From Bacillus cereus (GTDB taxonomy: Bacteria; Bacillota; Bacilli; Bacillales; Bacillaceae_G): a stretch of 64,000 nucleotides of DNA. Made by a program: the position numbers and the translations under genes. Location: assembly GCF_002584535.1 (NCBI RefSeq), contig NZ_NUOT01000044.1, positions 184,330-248,329 on the forward strand. Reading direction: 5' to 3'. Shown here piece by piece: positions 16,647-26,709 of the stretch. Under the pieces are notes generated by a model. The model worked only from the letters and a program-made list of their open reading frames with translations, did no database searches and was not told the origin of the DNA. Position 1 is the first letter of the stretch, and the number at the start of each line of letters is the position of its first letter.

Positions 16647-16923
16647 GTTGCAAAAGGCAGAGTTCTGCCTGTTTGTAAGAGAAGAGGAGTGCAATTCTCT
16701 TACTTAATATGTTTCATATTATTCTCGAACAAAATATACCGTGTTTGTCTTATAGACAAATAATAGATTGAGATCTCGCATGTCTTAAGGCTTATTGCTA
16801 GAAGATTAGAAAGCCTGAATAAATTGGCTTTCATGCTTTTTGTTGTTTCTAAAAAAGAAATAATAGGAAACTCAATCTGTAGAGGTATGTGCATACATTA
16901 TTATAGTTGGAGGGAAAGAATAA
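16647..16923 (+). ncRNA. Long structured 5' leader of tig
   Basis: From 5' to 3' the leader holds: AGGCAG/CTGCCT hairpin (16655-16670); a perfect 9-bp GTAAGAGAA/TTCTCTTAC hairpin (16675-16703); a long-range helix AGATTGAG (16765-16772) with CTCAATCT (16871-16878). Inside that are AGGCTT (16788) with AAGCCT (16811), which competes with GAAAGCC (16809-16815) pairing to GGCTTTC (16826-16832) and followed by a U-rich tract. GCATG (16778) can also pair with CATGC (16832). Mutually exclusive stems inside a closed junction are typical of attenuators or riboswitches. No known Rfam family was recognised. Confidence 0.55.
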
Positions 16924-18207
16924 ATGGCTGCAAAATGGGAAAAATTAGAAGGTAACGTTGGCGTTTTAACAATTGAAGTTGATGCTAAAGAAGTAAACAA
17001 CTCTATCGACGCTGCGTTCAAAAAAGTAGTAAAAACAATTAACGTACCTGGTTTCCGTAAAGGAAAAATGCCTCGTCCGTTATTCGAACAACGCTTTGGT
17101 GTGGAATCTTTATACCAAGATGCTTTAGATATTATCTTACCAAAAGCATACGGTGAAGCAATCGATGAAACTGGTATCTTCCCAGTTGCTCATCCTGAAA
17201 TCGACATCGAGAAGTTCGAGAAAAATGAAAACTTAATCTTCACTGCAAAAGTTACTGTTAAACCTGAAGTAAAATTAGGTGAATACAAAGGACTAGCAGT
17301 AGAAAAAGTTGAAACAACTGTAACTGACGAAGATGTAGAGAACGAATTAAAATCTTTACAAGAGCGTCAAGCTGAGCTTGTTGTTAAAGAAGAAGGTACT
17401 GCTGAAAACGGCGATACAGCTGTAATCGACTTTGAAGGTTTCGTTGATGGCGAAGCATTCGAAGGCGGAAAAGGCGAGAACTACTCTCTAGCAATCGGTT
17501 CTGGTACATTCATCCCTGGTTTTGAAGAGCAATTAATTGGTCTAAAAGCTGGCGAGTCAAAAGACGTTGAAGTATCATTCCCAGAAGAGTACCATGCGGA
17601 AGAACTTGCTGGTAAACCAGCAACATTTAAAGTAACAGTTCATGAAATTAAAGCAAAAGAACTTCCTGCTTTAAATGATGAGTTCGCTAAAGATGCAGAC
17701 GAAGAAGTTGCAACTCTTGATGAGTTAAAAGCAAAACTTCGCACAAACTTAGAAGAAGGCAAAAAGCACGAAGCTGAGCACAAAGTTCGTGACGAAGTAG
17801 TAGAAAAAGCTGCTGCTAACGCTGAAATCGAAATTCCAGAAGCTATGATTGAAACTGAGTTAGATCGTATGGTTCGTGAATTCGAGCAGCGCTTAAGCCA
17901 ACAAGGTATGAACCTTGAGCTTTACTACCAATTCACAGGTACTGATGCTGACAAGTTAAAAGAGCAAATGAAAGAAGATGCACAAAAACGTGTAAGAATC
18001 AACCTTGTTCTTGAAGCTATCATTGAAGCTGAAAAAATCGAAGTTACTGAAGAAGAAGTAACTGCAGAAGTTGAAAAAATGGCTGCAATGTACAACATGC
18101 CAGTTGACGCTATCACACAAGCTCTTGGAAGCTTAGATGCTTTATCTGAAGACCTTAAAGTTCGTAAAGCTGTAGACTTCTTAGTAGACAACAGCAAAGC
18201 TGCATAA
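16924..18207 (+). CDS. tig: Trigger factor
   Basis: The 427-residue ribosome-associated chaperone binds at the exit tunnel and folds nascent chains. The N-terminal ribosome-binding domain (1-145) contains the signature GFRKGKMP (residues 43-50). An FKBP-type prolyl isomerase domain follows at about 160-247 ([20 protein letters not shown]... [12 protein letters not shown]), and the remaining helical arms form the substrate cradle. GGAGGG is 9 nt upstream of the ATG. It is followed by its own terminator and then by clpX, the usual order. Confidence 0.98.
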   Translation: MAAKWEKLEGNVGVLTIEVDAKEVNNSIDAAFKKVVKTINVPGFRKGKMPRPLFEQRFGVESLYQDALDIILPKAYGEAIDETGIFPVAHPEIDIEKFEKNENLIFTAKVTVKPEVKLGEYKGLAVEKVETTVTDEDVENELKSLQERQAELVVKEEGTAENGDTAVIDFEGFVDGEAFEGGKGENYSLAIGSGTFIPGFEEQLIGLKAGESKDVEVSFPEEYHAEELAGKPATFKVTVHEIKAKELPALNDEFAKDADEEVATLDELKAKLRTNLEEGKKHEAEHKVRDEVVEKAAANAEIEIPEAMIETELDRMVREFEQRLSQQGMNLELYYQFTGTDADKLKEQMKEDAQKRVRINLVLEAIIEAEKIEVTEEEVTAEVEKMAAMYNMPVDAITQALGSLDALSEDLKVRKAVDFLVDNSKAA

Positions 18208-18213
18208 TAAAAT

Positions 18214-18247
18214 AACAAGGCGCGATTTTTTGATCGTGCCTTGTTTT
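18214..18247 (+). terminator. Terminator of tig
   Basis: AACAAGGC-CGAT stem pairing with ATCG-GCCTTGTT, followed by TTTT. Confidence 0.85.
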
Positions 18248-18373
18248 GTAAATATAGCTATAAATATATTTACAAAACTTTTCGATGAAGAAGGAAATGA
18301 TCCTTCTAAAGTCGAATATACATATTTCAAAAGTTTTAAAAATTTTTTATTTGTACATAACTAGTCATATTAT

Positions 18374-18402
18374 TTGTATTTCTCGCCACGTAGTGACATA
18401 AT
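18374..18402 (+). promoter_or_regulatory. Possible sigma-A promoter of clpX
   Basis: TTGTAT, 17 nt, CATAAT, about 75 bp before the clpX start. This is a moderate match to consensus. Confidence 0.4.
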
Positions 18403-18477
18403 ATGTATTTACATACGATACATTTATCGTGTACATACGAGGGCAAGAGATTAGCACTTTGTAAGGGGTGTGAAAAT

Positions 18478-19737
18478 ATGTTTAAATTTAATGATGAAAA
18501 AGGACAATTAAAATGTTCTTTCTGTGGTAAAACACAAACGCAAGTCCGAAAGCTTGTTGCTGGTCCAGGTGTTTACATTTGTGATGAATGTATTGAGCTT
18601 TGTACAGAGATTGTGCAAGAGGAGCTTGCGAAGGACGAAGAAGTAGAATTCAAAGATGTACCGAAACCGGTAGAGATTCGTGAAATCTTAGATGAGTATG
18701 TCATCGGACAAGATAATGCGAAGAAAGCATTATCGGTAGCGGTATATAATCATTACAAACGCATCAATTCTAACAGCAAAATTGATGATGTAGAATTAGC
18801 GAAGAGTAATATCGCCCTTATCGGGCCAACGGGTAGTGGTAAAACATTACTAGCTCAAACGTTAGCGCGTATTTTAAATGTTCCATTTGCAATCGCAGAT
18901 GCAACATCTCTAACAGAAGCTGGATATGTAGGTGAAGATGTAGAAAACATTTTACTAAAACTTATCCAAGCAGCTGATTACGATGTGGAGAAAGCGGAAA
19001 AAGGAATCATTTATATTGATGAGATTGATAAAGTGGCACGTAAGTCAGAAAATCCATCAATTACACGTGATGTATCTGGTGAAGGGGTACAGCAGGCACT
19101 TCTGAAAATTTTAGAAGGTACTGTAGCAAGTGTACCGCCTCAAGGTGGCCGTAAACATCCGCATCAAGAGTTTATTCAAATTGATACAACGAATATCTTA
19201 TTCATTTGTGGTGGTGCGTTTGATGGCATTGAGCCAATTATTAAACGTCGCCTTGGTGAAAAAGTAATTGGATTTGGTTCAGAGAAGAAAAATGCTGATG
19301 TAAATGAAAAGCATGTTTTATCTCACGTATTACCAGAAGACCTTTTACGCTTTGGTTTAATTCCAGAATTTATTGGTCGTCTGCCAGTTATTGCGAACCT
19401 AGAACCACTTGATGAAGGTGCTCTTGTTGATATTTTAACAAAACCGAAAAATGCGCTTGTAAAACAGTTCCAAAAATTATTGGAGCTTGACGATGTTGAG
19501 TTGGAATTTGAAGAAGGAGCACTGATTGAAATTGCGAAAAAAGCAATTGAACGTAAAACAGGTGCCCGTGGACTTCGCTCTATTATTGAAGGCTTAATGC
19601 TAGATGTAATGTTCGAGCTTCCATCTCGTAAAGATATCGAGAAGTGTATTCTTACAAAAGAAACAGTAGTGGACAATGCACCGCCAAAATTGGTGTTACA
19701 AGACGGTACTGTACTTGATACAAAGACATCTGCATAG
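18478..19737 (+). CDS. clpX: ATP-dependent Clp protease ATP-binding subunit ClpX
   Basis: A 419-residue AAA+ unfoldase that feeds substrates to ClpP. The N-terminal zinc-binding domain has Cys13/Cys16 (CSFC) and Cys35/Cys38 (CDEC). Walker A is GPTGSGKT (about residue 117), Walker B is IIYIDEIDK, and the pore loop GYVGED (about 155) and the ClpP-docking IGF-type loop (VIGFGSEKK, about 270) are present. The start at 18478 has AAGGGGTG upstream; an upstream in-frame ATG at 18403 gives a non-conserved extension and is not used. Confidence 0.98.
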   Translation: MFKFNDEKGQLKCSFCGKTQTQVRKLVAGPGVYICDECIELCTEIVQEELAKDEEVEFKDVPKPVEIREILDEYVIGQDNAKKALSVAVYNHYKRINSNSKIDDVELAKSNIALIGPTGSGKTLLAQTLARILNVPFAIADATSLTEAGYVGEDVENILLKLIQAADYDVEKAEKGIIYIDEIDKVARKSENPSITRDVSGEGVQQALLKILEGTVASVPPQGGRKHPHQEFIQIDTTNILFICGGAFDGIEPIIKRRLGEKVIGFGSEKKNADVNEKHVLSHVLPEDLLRFGLIPEFIGRLPVIANLEPLDEGALVDILTKPKNALVKQFQKLLELDDVELEFEEGALIEIAKKAIERKTGARGLRSIIEGLMLDVMFELPSRKDIEKCILTKETVVDNAPPKLVLQDGTVLDTKTSA

Positions 19738-19744
19738 TGAAAAA

Positions 19745-19780
19745 GAGAAACAGCAATTTTTATAATTGCTGTTTCTTATT
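19745..19780 (+). terminator. Terminator of clpX
   Basis: GAAACAGCAAT and ATTGCTGTTTC perfect stem, then TTATT. Confidence 0.8.
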
Positions 19781-19782
19781 AT

Positions 19783-19811
19783 GTTTAGCACCTTTCCTCC
19801 CAGGAAATACT
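19783..19811 (+). promoter_or_regulatory. Sigma-F promoter of lonB
   Basis: GTTTA (19783-19787), exactly 15 nt, GGAAATACT (19803-19811) fits the sigma-F consensus GYATA-N15-GGNNANANT. lonB is forespore-expressed under sigma-F in B. subtilis. Confidence 0.7.
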
Positions 19812-19843
19812 AAATGGTAAAACATAGCGGGAGGAAATGAATT

Positions 19844-21514
19844 ATGAGCTGGACAAATATATTCTTACTTGTTCAACTTGTTTTTGGTGTAATTGTCGGA
19901 TTGTATTTTTGGCATTTGCTCAAAAACCAGCGAACACAAAAAGTTTCAATTGATCGAGAATCGAAAAAAGAATTAGAACAACTTCGCAAGATGCGCGAGA
20001 TTTCTTTGACAGAACCGCTTGCTGAAAAAGTACGTCCTACGTCTTTTTTAGATATTGTTGGGCAAGAGGATGGGATTAAATCATTAAAGGCAGCACTTTG
20101 TGGACCAAACCCACAACATGTTATTATATATGGACCTCCTGGAGTCGGAAAAACAGCGGCAGCACGTCTGGTGTTAGAAGAAGCAAAGAAAAACCAAAAA
20201 TCTCCATTCCGTATGAATGCAACATTTATTGAACTGGATGCAACAACCGCTCGATTTGATGAACGTGGCATTGCTGATCCGTTAATAGGATCAGTGCATG
20301 ATCCCATTTATCAAGGTGCAGGTGCAATGGGACAAGCGGGAATTCCTCAGCCGAAAAAAGGTGCTGTAACAGATGCGCATGGCGGCATTTTATTTATTGA
20401 CGAAATTGGTGAATTGCATCCAATCCAGATGAATAAAATGTTAAAAGTATTGGAAGATCGCAAAGTGTTTTTGGAAAGTGCATACTATAGTGAAGAAAAT
20501 TCAATGATTCCAACATACATACATGATATTTTTCAAAAAGGATTACCAGCAGATTTTCGCTTAGTTGGAGCAACGACTCGTTCTCCGGAAGACATTCCTC
20601 CTGCCATTCGTTCTCGTTGTTTAGAGGTTTTCTTCCGTGAACTTGATACGGAAGAAATTCAAAAAGTAGCAAAGAATGCGGCTGAAAAAGTAAAGATGGA
20701 AATTGGAGAGCAAGGTATTGAACTGATCGGAATGTATTCAAGAAATGGAAGAGAGGCCATTAATCTTGTACAAATTTCTGCAGGGATGGCAATAAATGAG
20801 GGACGCTCATTTATTAAAGATGAGGATATTGAATGGGTCGTTCATTCTAGTCAGCTTACTCCGAAATATGAAAAGCATATTTATCCAATTCCGAAGATTG
20901 GTCTTGTAAATGGTCTTGCAGTATATGGACCGAATACAGGGGCACTATTAGAAATCGAAGTAACGGCAATTCCAGCTACGGACAAAGGTACGATAAATGT
21001 TACAGGAATTGTGGAAGAAGAAAGCATTGGTAATCAAACGAAATCAATTCGTCGTAAAAGTATGGCGAAAGGCTCAGTTGACAATGTTTTAACAGTTCTT
21101 CGTTCTCTCGACTTGTTACCAGAAGGGTACGATATACATATTAATTTTCCTGGTGGTGTTCCAATTGATGGGCCGTCGGCAGGAATTGCAATGGCAACAG
21201 GGGTATATTCAGCGCTTCATCAATTGTATGTGAATAATGAAATAGCGATGACTGGAGAAATAAGCATTCATGGAGAAGTCAAACCAGTAGGCGGCGTATA
21301 TGCAAAAGTGAAAGCAGCGAAAAAGGCAGGAGCAAAAAAAGTTATCATTCCTGCTGAAAACATGCAACCATTTCTATATACGATAAAGGGTATTGAGATT
21401 ATTCCTGTTCGAAAACTAACAGAAGTTTTTGCGTTAACATTCGTTCAGGAAAAATTACATCGTGAAATCGATGTGCATCGCAAGCTAGATGAAGGTGATG
21501 TGCAATCGATGTAA
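19844..21514 (+). CDS. lonB: Sporulation-associated membrane Lon-type protease LonB
   Basis: A 556-residue AAA+ serine protease. One N-terminal transmembrane segment (residues 4-24) anchors it, unlike classical Lon. The AAA+ domain has Walker A GPPGVGKT (97-104) and Walker B GGILFIDEIGE. The C-terminal Lon proteolytic domain carries the Ser in DGPSAGIAM (about 448) and the Lys in YAKVKAAKKAG (about 490). Proteases of this type work in the forespore. GGGAGGA precedes the ATG by 8 nt. It is monocistronic between clpX and lon, with its own promoter and terminator. Confidence 0.95.
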   Translation: MSWTNIFLLVQLVFGVIVGLYFWHLLKNQRTQKVSIDRESKKELEQLRKMREISLTEPLAEKVRPTSFLDIVGQEDGIKSLKAALCGPNPQHVIIYGPPGVGKTAAARLVLEEAKKNQKSPFRMNATFIELDATTARFDERGIADPLIGSVHDPIYQGAGAMGQAGIPQPKKGAVTDAHGGILFIDEIGELHPIQMNKMLKVLEDRKVFLESAYYSEENSMIPTYIHDIFQKGLPADFRLVGATTRSPEDIPPAIRSRCLEVFFRELDTEEIQKVAKNAAEKVKMEIGEQGIELIGMYSRNGREAINLVQISAGMAINEGRSFIKDEDIEWVVHSSQLTPKYEKHIYPIPKIGLVNGLAVYGPNTGALLEIEVTAIPATDKGTINVTGIVEEESIGNQTKSIRRKSMAKGSVDNVLTVLRSLDLLPEGYDIHINFPGGVPIDGPSAGIAMATGVYSALHQLYVNNEIAMTGEISIHGEVKPVGGVYAKVKAAKKAGAKKVIIPAENMQPFLYTIKGIEIIPVRKLTEVFALTFVQEKLHREIDVHRKLDEGDVQSM

Positions 21515-21583
21515 AATGAAATAGGATTCTAAGAAGTGATTTCTTTTTGGATAAATGCGAAATAGAACATATAATATTTGCCA

Positions 21584-21630
21584 GACTTCGTTTAAGTTTG
21601 TATGCTTAAGCGAGGTCCCTTTTTTCTTTT
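21584..21630 (+). terminator. Terminator of lonB
   Basis: GACTTCGTTTAAG and CTTAAGCGAGGTC pair over 13 positions (with G-U pairs), followed by CCTTTTTTCTTTT. Confidence 0.88.
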
Positions 21631-21741
21631 ATGGAAAGGAAAAACAGGAGATTTGCAATTGCAAGGAATCTCTGTAATTGCATCAAGGTGTATTGTAATA
21701 TAAAATAGTTGAACAGGAGTTTAATTTATTATGGAGGTGCT

Positions 21742-24072
21742 ATGTCTAGTATGAATACGAACGAAAGAATTGTGCCCCTCCTACCATTAAGAGGCGTTCT
21801 CGTATATCCAACGATGGTTCTGCATCTTGATGTAGGACGTGATAAATCGATACAAGCACTAGAGCAGGCAGCAATGGATGAAAATATCATCTTTTTAGCA
21901 ATGCAAAAAGAAATGAATATCGATGATCCAAAAGAAGATGACATATATAGTGTGGGTACAGTAGCGAAAGTAAAGCAGATGTTAAAGTTGCCAAACGGTA
22001 CGCTTCGTGTCCTTGTAGAAGGTTTACATAGAGCAGAAATAGTAGAATTTATTGAAGAAGAAGATGTAGTAAAAGTTTCGATTCAAACAGTAACAGAAGA
22101 AGAAGAGGGCACTCTAGAGGAAAAAGCTCTTATGCGCACGTTGCTAGAACATTTCGAGCAATATATTAAAGTTTCGAAAAAAATATCGAATGAAACATTT
22201 GCAACAGTAGCAGATGTGGAAGAACCAGGTCGCTTAGCTGATTTAATTTCTTCCCATTTACCAATTAAGACAAAGCAAAAGCAAGATATTTTAGAAATTA
22301 TATCAGTAAAAGAAAGATTACATACACTTATTTCCATTATTCAAGATGAACAAGAACTACTTAGTTTAGAAAAGAAAATTGGACAAAAAGTGAAACGTTC
22401 AATGGAGCGTACGCAAAAAGAATATTTCTTGCGTGAACAAATGAAGGCAATTCAAACCGAGCTTGGTGATAAAGAAGGTAAAGGTGGCGAAGTAGAAGAA
22501 CTTCGTGAAAAAATCGAAGAGGCAGGAATGCCGGAAGAGACGAAAAAAGCCGCTTTAAAAGAATTAGATCGTTATGAAAAGTTACCAGCAAGTTCTGCAG
22601 AGAGCGGTGTTATTCGCAATTATCTAGATTGGTTATTAGCACTTCCGTGGACAGAAGCAACAGAAGATATGATTGACTTAGCACATTCTGAAACAATTTT
22701 AAATAGAGATCATTACGGTCTTGAGAAGGTGAAAGAGCGTGTGCTAGAGTATTTAGCTGTTCAAAAGCTAACCAATTCTTTAAAAGGACCAATTCTTTGC
22801 TTAGTTGGCCCTCCAGGTGTTGGAAAAACATCTTTAGCACGTTCTATTGCAACATCGTTAAATCGTAATTTTGTCCGTGTCTCTCTTGGTGGTGTTCGTG
22901 ACGAATCTGAAATTCGTGGTCACCGTCGTACATACGTTGGAGCAATGCCGGGCCGTATTATTCAAGGGATGAAGAAAGCGAAAACAATCAATCCAGTCTT
23001 TTTATTAGATGAGATTGATAAGATGTCCAATGATTTCCGTGGTGATCCATCCGCTGCGTTACTTGAAGTATTAGATCCAGAACAAAACCACAACTTTAGC
23101 GATCATTATATTGAAGAGCCTTATGACTTATCTAAAGTAATGTTTGTTGCAACGGCAAATACACTTGCGAGCATTCCAGGCCCGCTTCTTGATCGTATGG
23201 AAATTATTTCGATTGCTGGTTATACAGAGATTGAAAAGGTGCATATTGCTCGTGAACATTTATTACCGAAGCAATTAACAGAACACGGTTTGCGAAAAGG
23301 AAATTTACAAATTCGTGATGAAGCACTTCTTGAAATTATTCGTTATTATACACGTGAAGCGGGTGTTCGTACGCTAGAGCGTCAAATTGCAAAGGTTTGT
23401 CGTAAAGCGGCAAAAATCATTGTTACAGAAGAGCGTAAACGTATTGTTGTAACGGAAAAAAATATTACAGACTTACTTGGGAAACATATATTCCGTTATG
23501 GGCAAGCTGAAACGAAAGACCAAGTTGGAATGGCAACTGGTTTAGCGTATACAGCCGCTGGCGGTGATACATTGGCAATTGAAGTATCTGTTTCACCAGG
23601 AAAAGGGAAATTAATTTTAACAGGGAAACTTGGGGATGTTATGAAAGAATCCGCACAGGCTGCATTTAGTTATATTCGCTCTCGTGCAGAAGAACTTCAT
23701 ATTGATCCAGATTTCCACGAAAAGAATGACATCCATATTCACGTTCCAGAAGGAGCAGTTCCGAAGGATGGTCCATCAGCAGGTATTACGATGGCAACAG
23801 CTCTAATTTCTGCACTAACAGGTGTACCTGTAAGTAAGGAAGTAGGGATGACCGGAGAAATTACGCTACGTGGTCGTGTATTACCAATTGGTGGTTTGAA
23901 AGAAAAAACATTAAGTGCTCACCGCGCGGGCTTAACAAAAATTATTTTGCCAGCCGAAAATGAAAAAGATTTAGATGATATTCCAGAAAGCGTAAAAGAA
24001 AACCTTACGTTTGTGCTTGTGTCTCATTTAGATGAAGTATTGGAGCATGCATTAGTAGGAGTGAAACAATGA
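21742..24072 (+). CDS. lon: ATP-dependent protease Lon
   Basis: A 776-residue cytoplasmic Lon protease. The N-terminal substrate domain ([19 protein letters not shown], residues about 10-205) is followed by the AAA+ domain with Walker A GPPGVGKT (about 355) and DEIDKM, then the protease domain with catalytic Ser in [10 protein letters not shown] (about 677) and Lys in [12 protein letters not shown]. The start at 21742 has GGAGGTG directly upstream at short spacing; an in-frame ATG at 21751 is possible. The last bases overlap ysxC in an ATGA arrangement, so the two are translationally coupled. A perfect TTGCAATTGCAA palindrome lies in the leader (about 21653-21664). Confidence 0.97.
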   Translation: MSSMNTNERIVPLLPLRGVLVYPTMVLHLDVGRDKSIQALEQAAMDENIIFLAMQKEMNIDDPKEDDIYSVGTVAKVKQMLKLPNGTLRVLVEGLHRAEIVEFIEEEDVVKVSIQTVTEEEEGTLEEKALMRTLLEHFEQYIKVSKKISNETFATVADVEEPGRLADLISSHLPIKTKQKQDILEIISVKERLHTLISIIQDEQELLSLEKKIGQKVKRSMERTQKEYFLREQMKAIQTELGDKEGKGGEVEELREKIEEAGMPEETKKAALKELDRYEKLPASSAESGVIRNYLDWLLALPWTEATEDMIDLAHSETILNRDHYGLEKVKERVLEYLAVQKLTNSLKGPILCLVGPPGVGKTSLARSIATSLNRNFVRVSLGGVRDESEIRGHRRTYVGAMPGRIIQGMKKAKTINPVFLLDEIDKMSNDFRGDPSAALLEVLDPEQNHNFSDHYIEEPYDLSKVMFVATANTLASIPGPLLDRMEIISIAGYTEIEKVHIAREHLLPKQLTEHGLRKGNLQIRDEALLEIIRYYTREAGVRTLERQIAKVCRKAAKIIVTEERKRIVVTEKNITDLLGKHIFRYGQAETKDQVGMATGLAYTAAGGDTLAIEVSVSPGKGKLILTGKLGDVMKESAQAAFSYIRSRAEELHIDPDFHEKNDIHIHVPEGAVPKDGPSAGITMATALISALTGVPVSKEVGMTGEITLRGRVLPIGGLKEKTLSAHRAGLTKIILPAENEKDLDDIPESVKENLTFVLVSHLDEVLEHALVGVKQ

Positions 24073-24665
24073 AAGTAACAAAAGCAGATATTGTCATTAG
24101 TGCTGTTAAACCAGAACAATATCCAGATAGCGACTTACCGGAAATTGCATTAGCAGGTCGTTCTAATGTTGGGAAGTCTTCCTTCATTAATAAAATTTTA
24201 AATCGTAAAAAGTTAGTACGTATTTCTTCTAAACCAGGAAAAACGCAAACACTTAACTTTTTCTTAATTAATGAAATGATGCACTTTGTTGATGTGCCTG
24301 GTTATGGATATGCGAAAGTATCGAAATCAGAGCGAGCGGCATGGGGTAAAATGATCGAAACATACTTTACAACGCGTGAGCAATTAGATGCGGCTGTATT
24401 AGTAGTTGATTTACGTCATCCGCCAACAAACGATGATGTCATGATGTATGATTTCTTAAAGCATTATGAAATCCCAACGATTATTATCGCAACGAAAGCT
24501 GATAAAATTCCGAAAGGGAAATGGCAAAAGCATTTGAAAGTTGTAAAGGAAACTCTTGATGTCGAGGCTGGCGATGAAGTCGTTCTATTTTCTTCAGAAA
24601 CAGGACTTGGAAAAGAAGAGGCGTGGAAAGCAATTCATAAATTTACAAAAACAAAAAACGTGTGA
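24069..24665 (+). CDS. ysxC: Ribosome-biogenesis GTPase YsxC/EngB
   Basis: A 198-residue TrmE-Era-EngA-type GTPase required for 50S subunit assembly. G1 is GRSNVGKSS (residues 30-38), G3 is DVPGYG, G4 is TKAD and G5 is FSSETG. The gene overlaps the lon stop codon by 4 nt, the conserved Bacillus arrangement. It ends at a terminator that starts within the last codons. Confidence 0.97.
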   Translation: MKVTKADIVISAVKPEQYPDSDLPEIALAGRSNVGKSSFINKILNRKKLVRISSKPGKTQTLNFFLINEMMHFVDVPGYGYAKVSKSERAAWGKMIETYFTTREQLDAAVLVVDLRHPPTNDDVMMYDFLKHYEIPTIIIATKADKIPKGKWQKHLKVVKETLDVEAGDEVVLFSSETGLGKEEAWKAIHKFTKTKNV

Positions 24666-24690
24666 CGATTTGTCGCACGTTTTTTTGTTT
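24654..24690 (+). terminator. Terminator of lon-ysxC
   Basis: AAAACGTG-GAC...GTC-CACGTTTT stem followed by a run of T's. Confidence 0.85.
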
Positions 24691-24773
24691 ATTTATAGTA
24701 CAGGTTCAAAAGGGAAGATATAGAGTGCGAAGAAATGCGAAAGCTATCTTTACCGGACTTTTTGGACATCCTC

Positions 24774-24860
24774 TTACAGTACGTTTAATGTGATTTCAAA
24801 ATTTCCTCTAGTTGCTTTTGAATATGGGCATACGTCGTGTGCAATATGAAATAATTTGTT
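24774..24860 (-). pseudogene. C-terminal fossil of an Ohr/OsmC peroxiredoxin gene
   Basis: Reading the minus strand, 28 codons ending at TAA translate to KLFHIAHDVCPYSKATRGN then FEITLNVL. This is the typical C-terminus of organic hydroperoxide resistance proteins, including the resolving Cys in VCPYS. Nothing upstream in any nearby frame continues the roughly 110 missing residues, so only the tail survives. A perfect PerR box lies 140 bp upstream on that strand and may be part of the lost gene's promoter. Confidence 0.7.
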
Positions 24861-24999
24861 ACATTTTGGAACAATCATACATATTTTTCTGTATGATGAA
24901 AGAAGATAAACAAAGATAGTTTTTCTATTTCCTATGGAATAGTTTCCATCACTTGATTCTGACAAATTTTTTTGGTAACGTACAAATAGAGTTGTTATT

Positions 25000-25014
25000 T
25001 TATAATGATTATAA
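25000..25014. promoter_or_regulatory. Perfect PerR box
   Basis: TTATAATGATTATAA is an exact match to the PerR operator consensus TTATAATNATTATAA. It lies 340 bp upstream of hemA (a PerR target in B. subtilis) and 140 bp from the ohr fossil on the other strand. Which gene it controls is unclear. Confidence 0.75.
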
Positions 25015-25063
25015 AGTAAGATGTACATACATTTTGATTTTCCAACATATAAGTTGCTACTAT

Positions 25064-25108
25064 AAAGAGCAAAAGATGATCTTTACTTACTTGCTCTTTT
25101 GTTTTTAC
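25064..25108 (+). terminator. Terminator-like hairpin between PerR box and hemA
   Basis: AAAGAGCAA (25064-25072) and TTGCTCTTT (25091-25099) form a perfect 9-bp stem followed by TTGTTTTTA. It could end a short transcript starting at the PerR box or attenuate a long hemA leader. Confidence 0.65.
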
Positions 25109-25121
25109 TTGGTATTAGAAA

Positions 25122-25212
25122 GAGGTTCTGATTGCTTCTATGCATGGCCGGATGCTCTCACCCACCTAAAGGTTAGGTTTTTATGTCGGTTTTTCAATTT
25201 GTATTTATATAG
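25122..25212 (+). repeat. Dispersed repeat, truncated copy
   Basis: The stretch from AGGTTCTGATTGCTTCTA through TTAGGTTTTTATGTCGG and TTTTTCAATTTG to ATATAG aligns with the 3' part of the longer element at 32932-33009, with one insertion of about 13 nt. No coding frame is supported here. Confidence 0.65.
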
Positions 25213-25355
25213 TTAGCTGAGTAACGTATTTCTTACTAGATGTGAAAATCCGAAAAATAATTTGTCGATGTTCACACGATTGTCAGATTCATAACAGGAA
25301 AGTTGTATTATGATAGTAGATAAAGTGATAAAAAGGTTGAAGGGGGACATGCTGC

Positions 25356-26693
25356 GTGCATATTCTTGTTGTTGGTGTAAATTATCGAACAGCCCCTGTA
25401 GAATTTCGTGAGAAACTAACATTTCAGACAGCAGAGTTAGAGCAGGCAATGACAACATTACAAAATCAAAAGAGCGTGTTAGAAAACGTCATTGTATCAA
25501 CGTGTAACCGCACAGAAATCTATGCTGTCGTCGATCAATTACACACGGGACGATATTACATTAAGAAATTTTTAGCTGATTGGTTTCAGCTTGAGATAGA
25601 AGAAATTTCACCATACTTGTCTATTTTTGAACAAGATGGTGCGATTGAACATTTATTCCGTGTAACGTGCGGATTAGATTCTATGGTAGTTGGTGAAACG
25701 CAAATTTTAGGTCAAATTCGAAATAGCTTCTTAGAGGCACAAGAGGTAAAAGCAACAGGGACAGTTTTTAATGAATTGTTTAAACAAGTCATTACATTAG
25801 CAAAGCGCGCTCATTCAGAAACAACAATTGGTGAAAGTGCAATGTCTGTTAGTTATGCAGCTGTTGAGCTTGGAAAGAAAATTTTTGGTGATTTAACAGA
25901 TTGTCACGTGCTAATTCTTGGTGCTGGAAAAATGGGTGAACTTGCACTACAAAATTTATACGGAAGCGGGGCTCATAAGGTAACGGTAATGAACCGCACA
26001 CTTACGAAAGCGGAAACAATGGCCGAGAAGTATATGGGACATGCGAAGCCGTTAAGTGAATTGCAGTGTGCATTATTGGAAGCGGACATTTTAATTAGTT
26101 CAACTGGGGCGTCTGACTATGTAATCACGAAAGAAATGATGACACGGGTGGAGCGTATGCGCTCAGGTCGTCCACTATTTATGGTTGATATTGCAGTACC
26201 TCGTGATATTGATCCCGCAATTGATGAGTTAGAAGGTTCGTTCTTATACGATATTGATGACCTGCAAGGTGTAGTAGAAGCGAATCGTGCTGAGCGTTTA
26301 AAAGAGGCGGAAAAAATTCAACTTATGATTGAAGAGGAAATCGTTATATTTAAGGCATGGTTAAATACACTTGGTGTTGTTCCGTTAATATCAGCTCTTC
26401 GTGATAAAGCACTAGCAATTCAAAGTGAGACGATGCAAAGTCTTGAAAGAAAAATTCCAACGCTTAGTGATCGTGAGAGAAAAGTGATTAGTAAGCATAC
26501 AAAAAGTATTATTAACCAAATGTTGAAAGATCCAATTTTAGTAGCAAAAGAGTTGGCTACTGAAGAAGAGGCTGCAGAAAAGCTTGCTTTATTTGCAAAG
26601 ATTTTTGATTTAGAGGTACAAGAAGAGACTGCGAAACATATAGAAGAGCCGGAACAAAAACGAGTGTGGACAGCATCCGTTCCATCTTTATAA
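25356..26693 (+). CDS. hemA: Glutamyl-tRNA reductase
   Basis: The enzyme reduces Glu-tRNA with NADPH to glutamate-1-semialdehyde, the committed step of C5 haem synthesis. The product has 445 residues, with the catalytic Cys50 in STCNRTEIY, the NADPH domain ([14 protein letters not shown], about 180) and the C-terminal dimerisation helix. The start is GTG at 25356 with AGGGGG about 10 nt upstream. It is the first gene of hemAXCDBL. Control may involve the PerR box and hairpin in the long upstream region. Confidence 0.97.
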   Translation: MHILVVGVNYRTAPVEFREKLTFQTAELEQAMTTLQNQKSVLENVIVSTCNRTEIYAVVDQLHTGRYYIKKFLADWFQLEIEEISPYLSIFEQDGAIEHLFRVTCGLDSMVVGETQILGQIRNSFLEAQEVKATGTVFNELFKQVITLAKRAHSETTIGESAMSVSYAAVELGKKIFGDLTDCHVLILGAGKMGELALQNLYGSGAHKVTVMNRTLTKAETMAEKYMGHAKPLSELQCALLEADILISSTGASDYVITKEMMTRVERMRSGRPLFMVDIAVPRDIDPAIDELEGSFLYDIDDLQGVVEANRAERLKEAEKIQLMIEEEIVIFKAWLNTLGVVPLISALRDKALAIQSETMQSLERKIPTLSDRERKVISKHTKSIINQMLKDPILVAKELATEEEAAEKLALFAKIFDLEVQEETAKHIEEPEQKRVWTASVPSL

Positions 26694-26709
26694 CTGGAAG
26701 GATGATCGG

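Noticed and set aside
21653-21671. TTGCAATTGCAA palindrome in the lon leader as a CtsR or HrcA site
   Set aside because: It does not match the CtsR heptad repeat or the CIRCE sequence; noted only as an unexplained dyad.
24953-25216. 87-codon frame between ysxC and hemA
   Set aside because: Covers the PerR box, a hairpin and the repeat fragment, with no ribosome-binding site.
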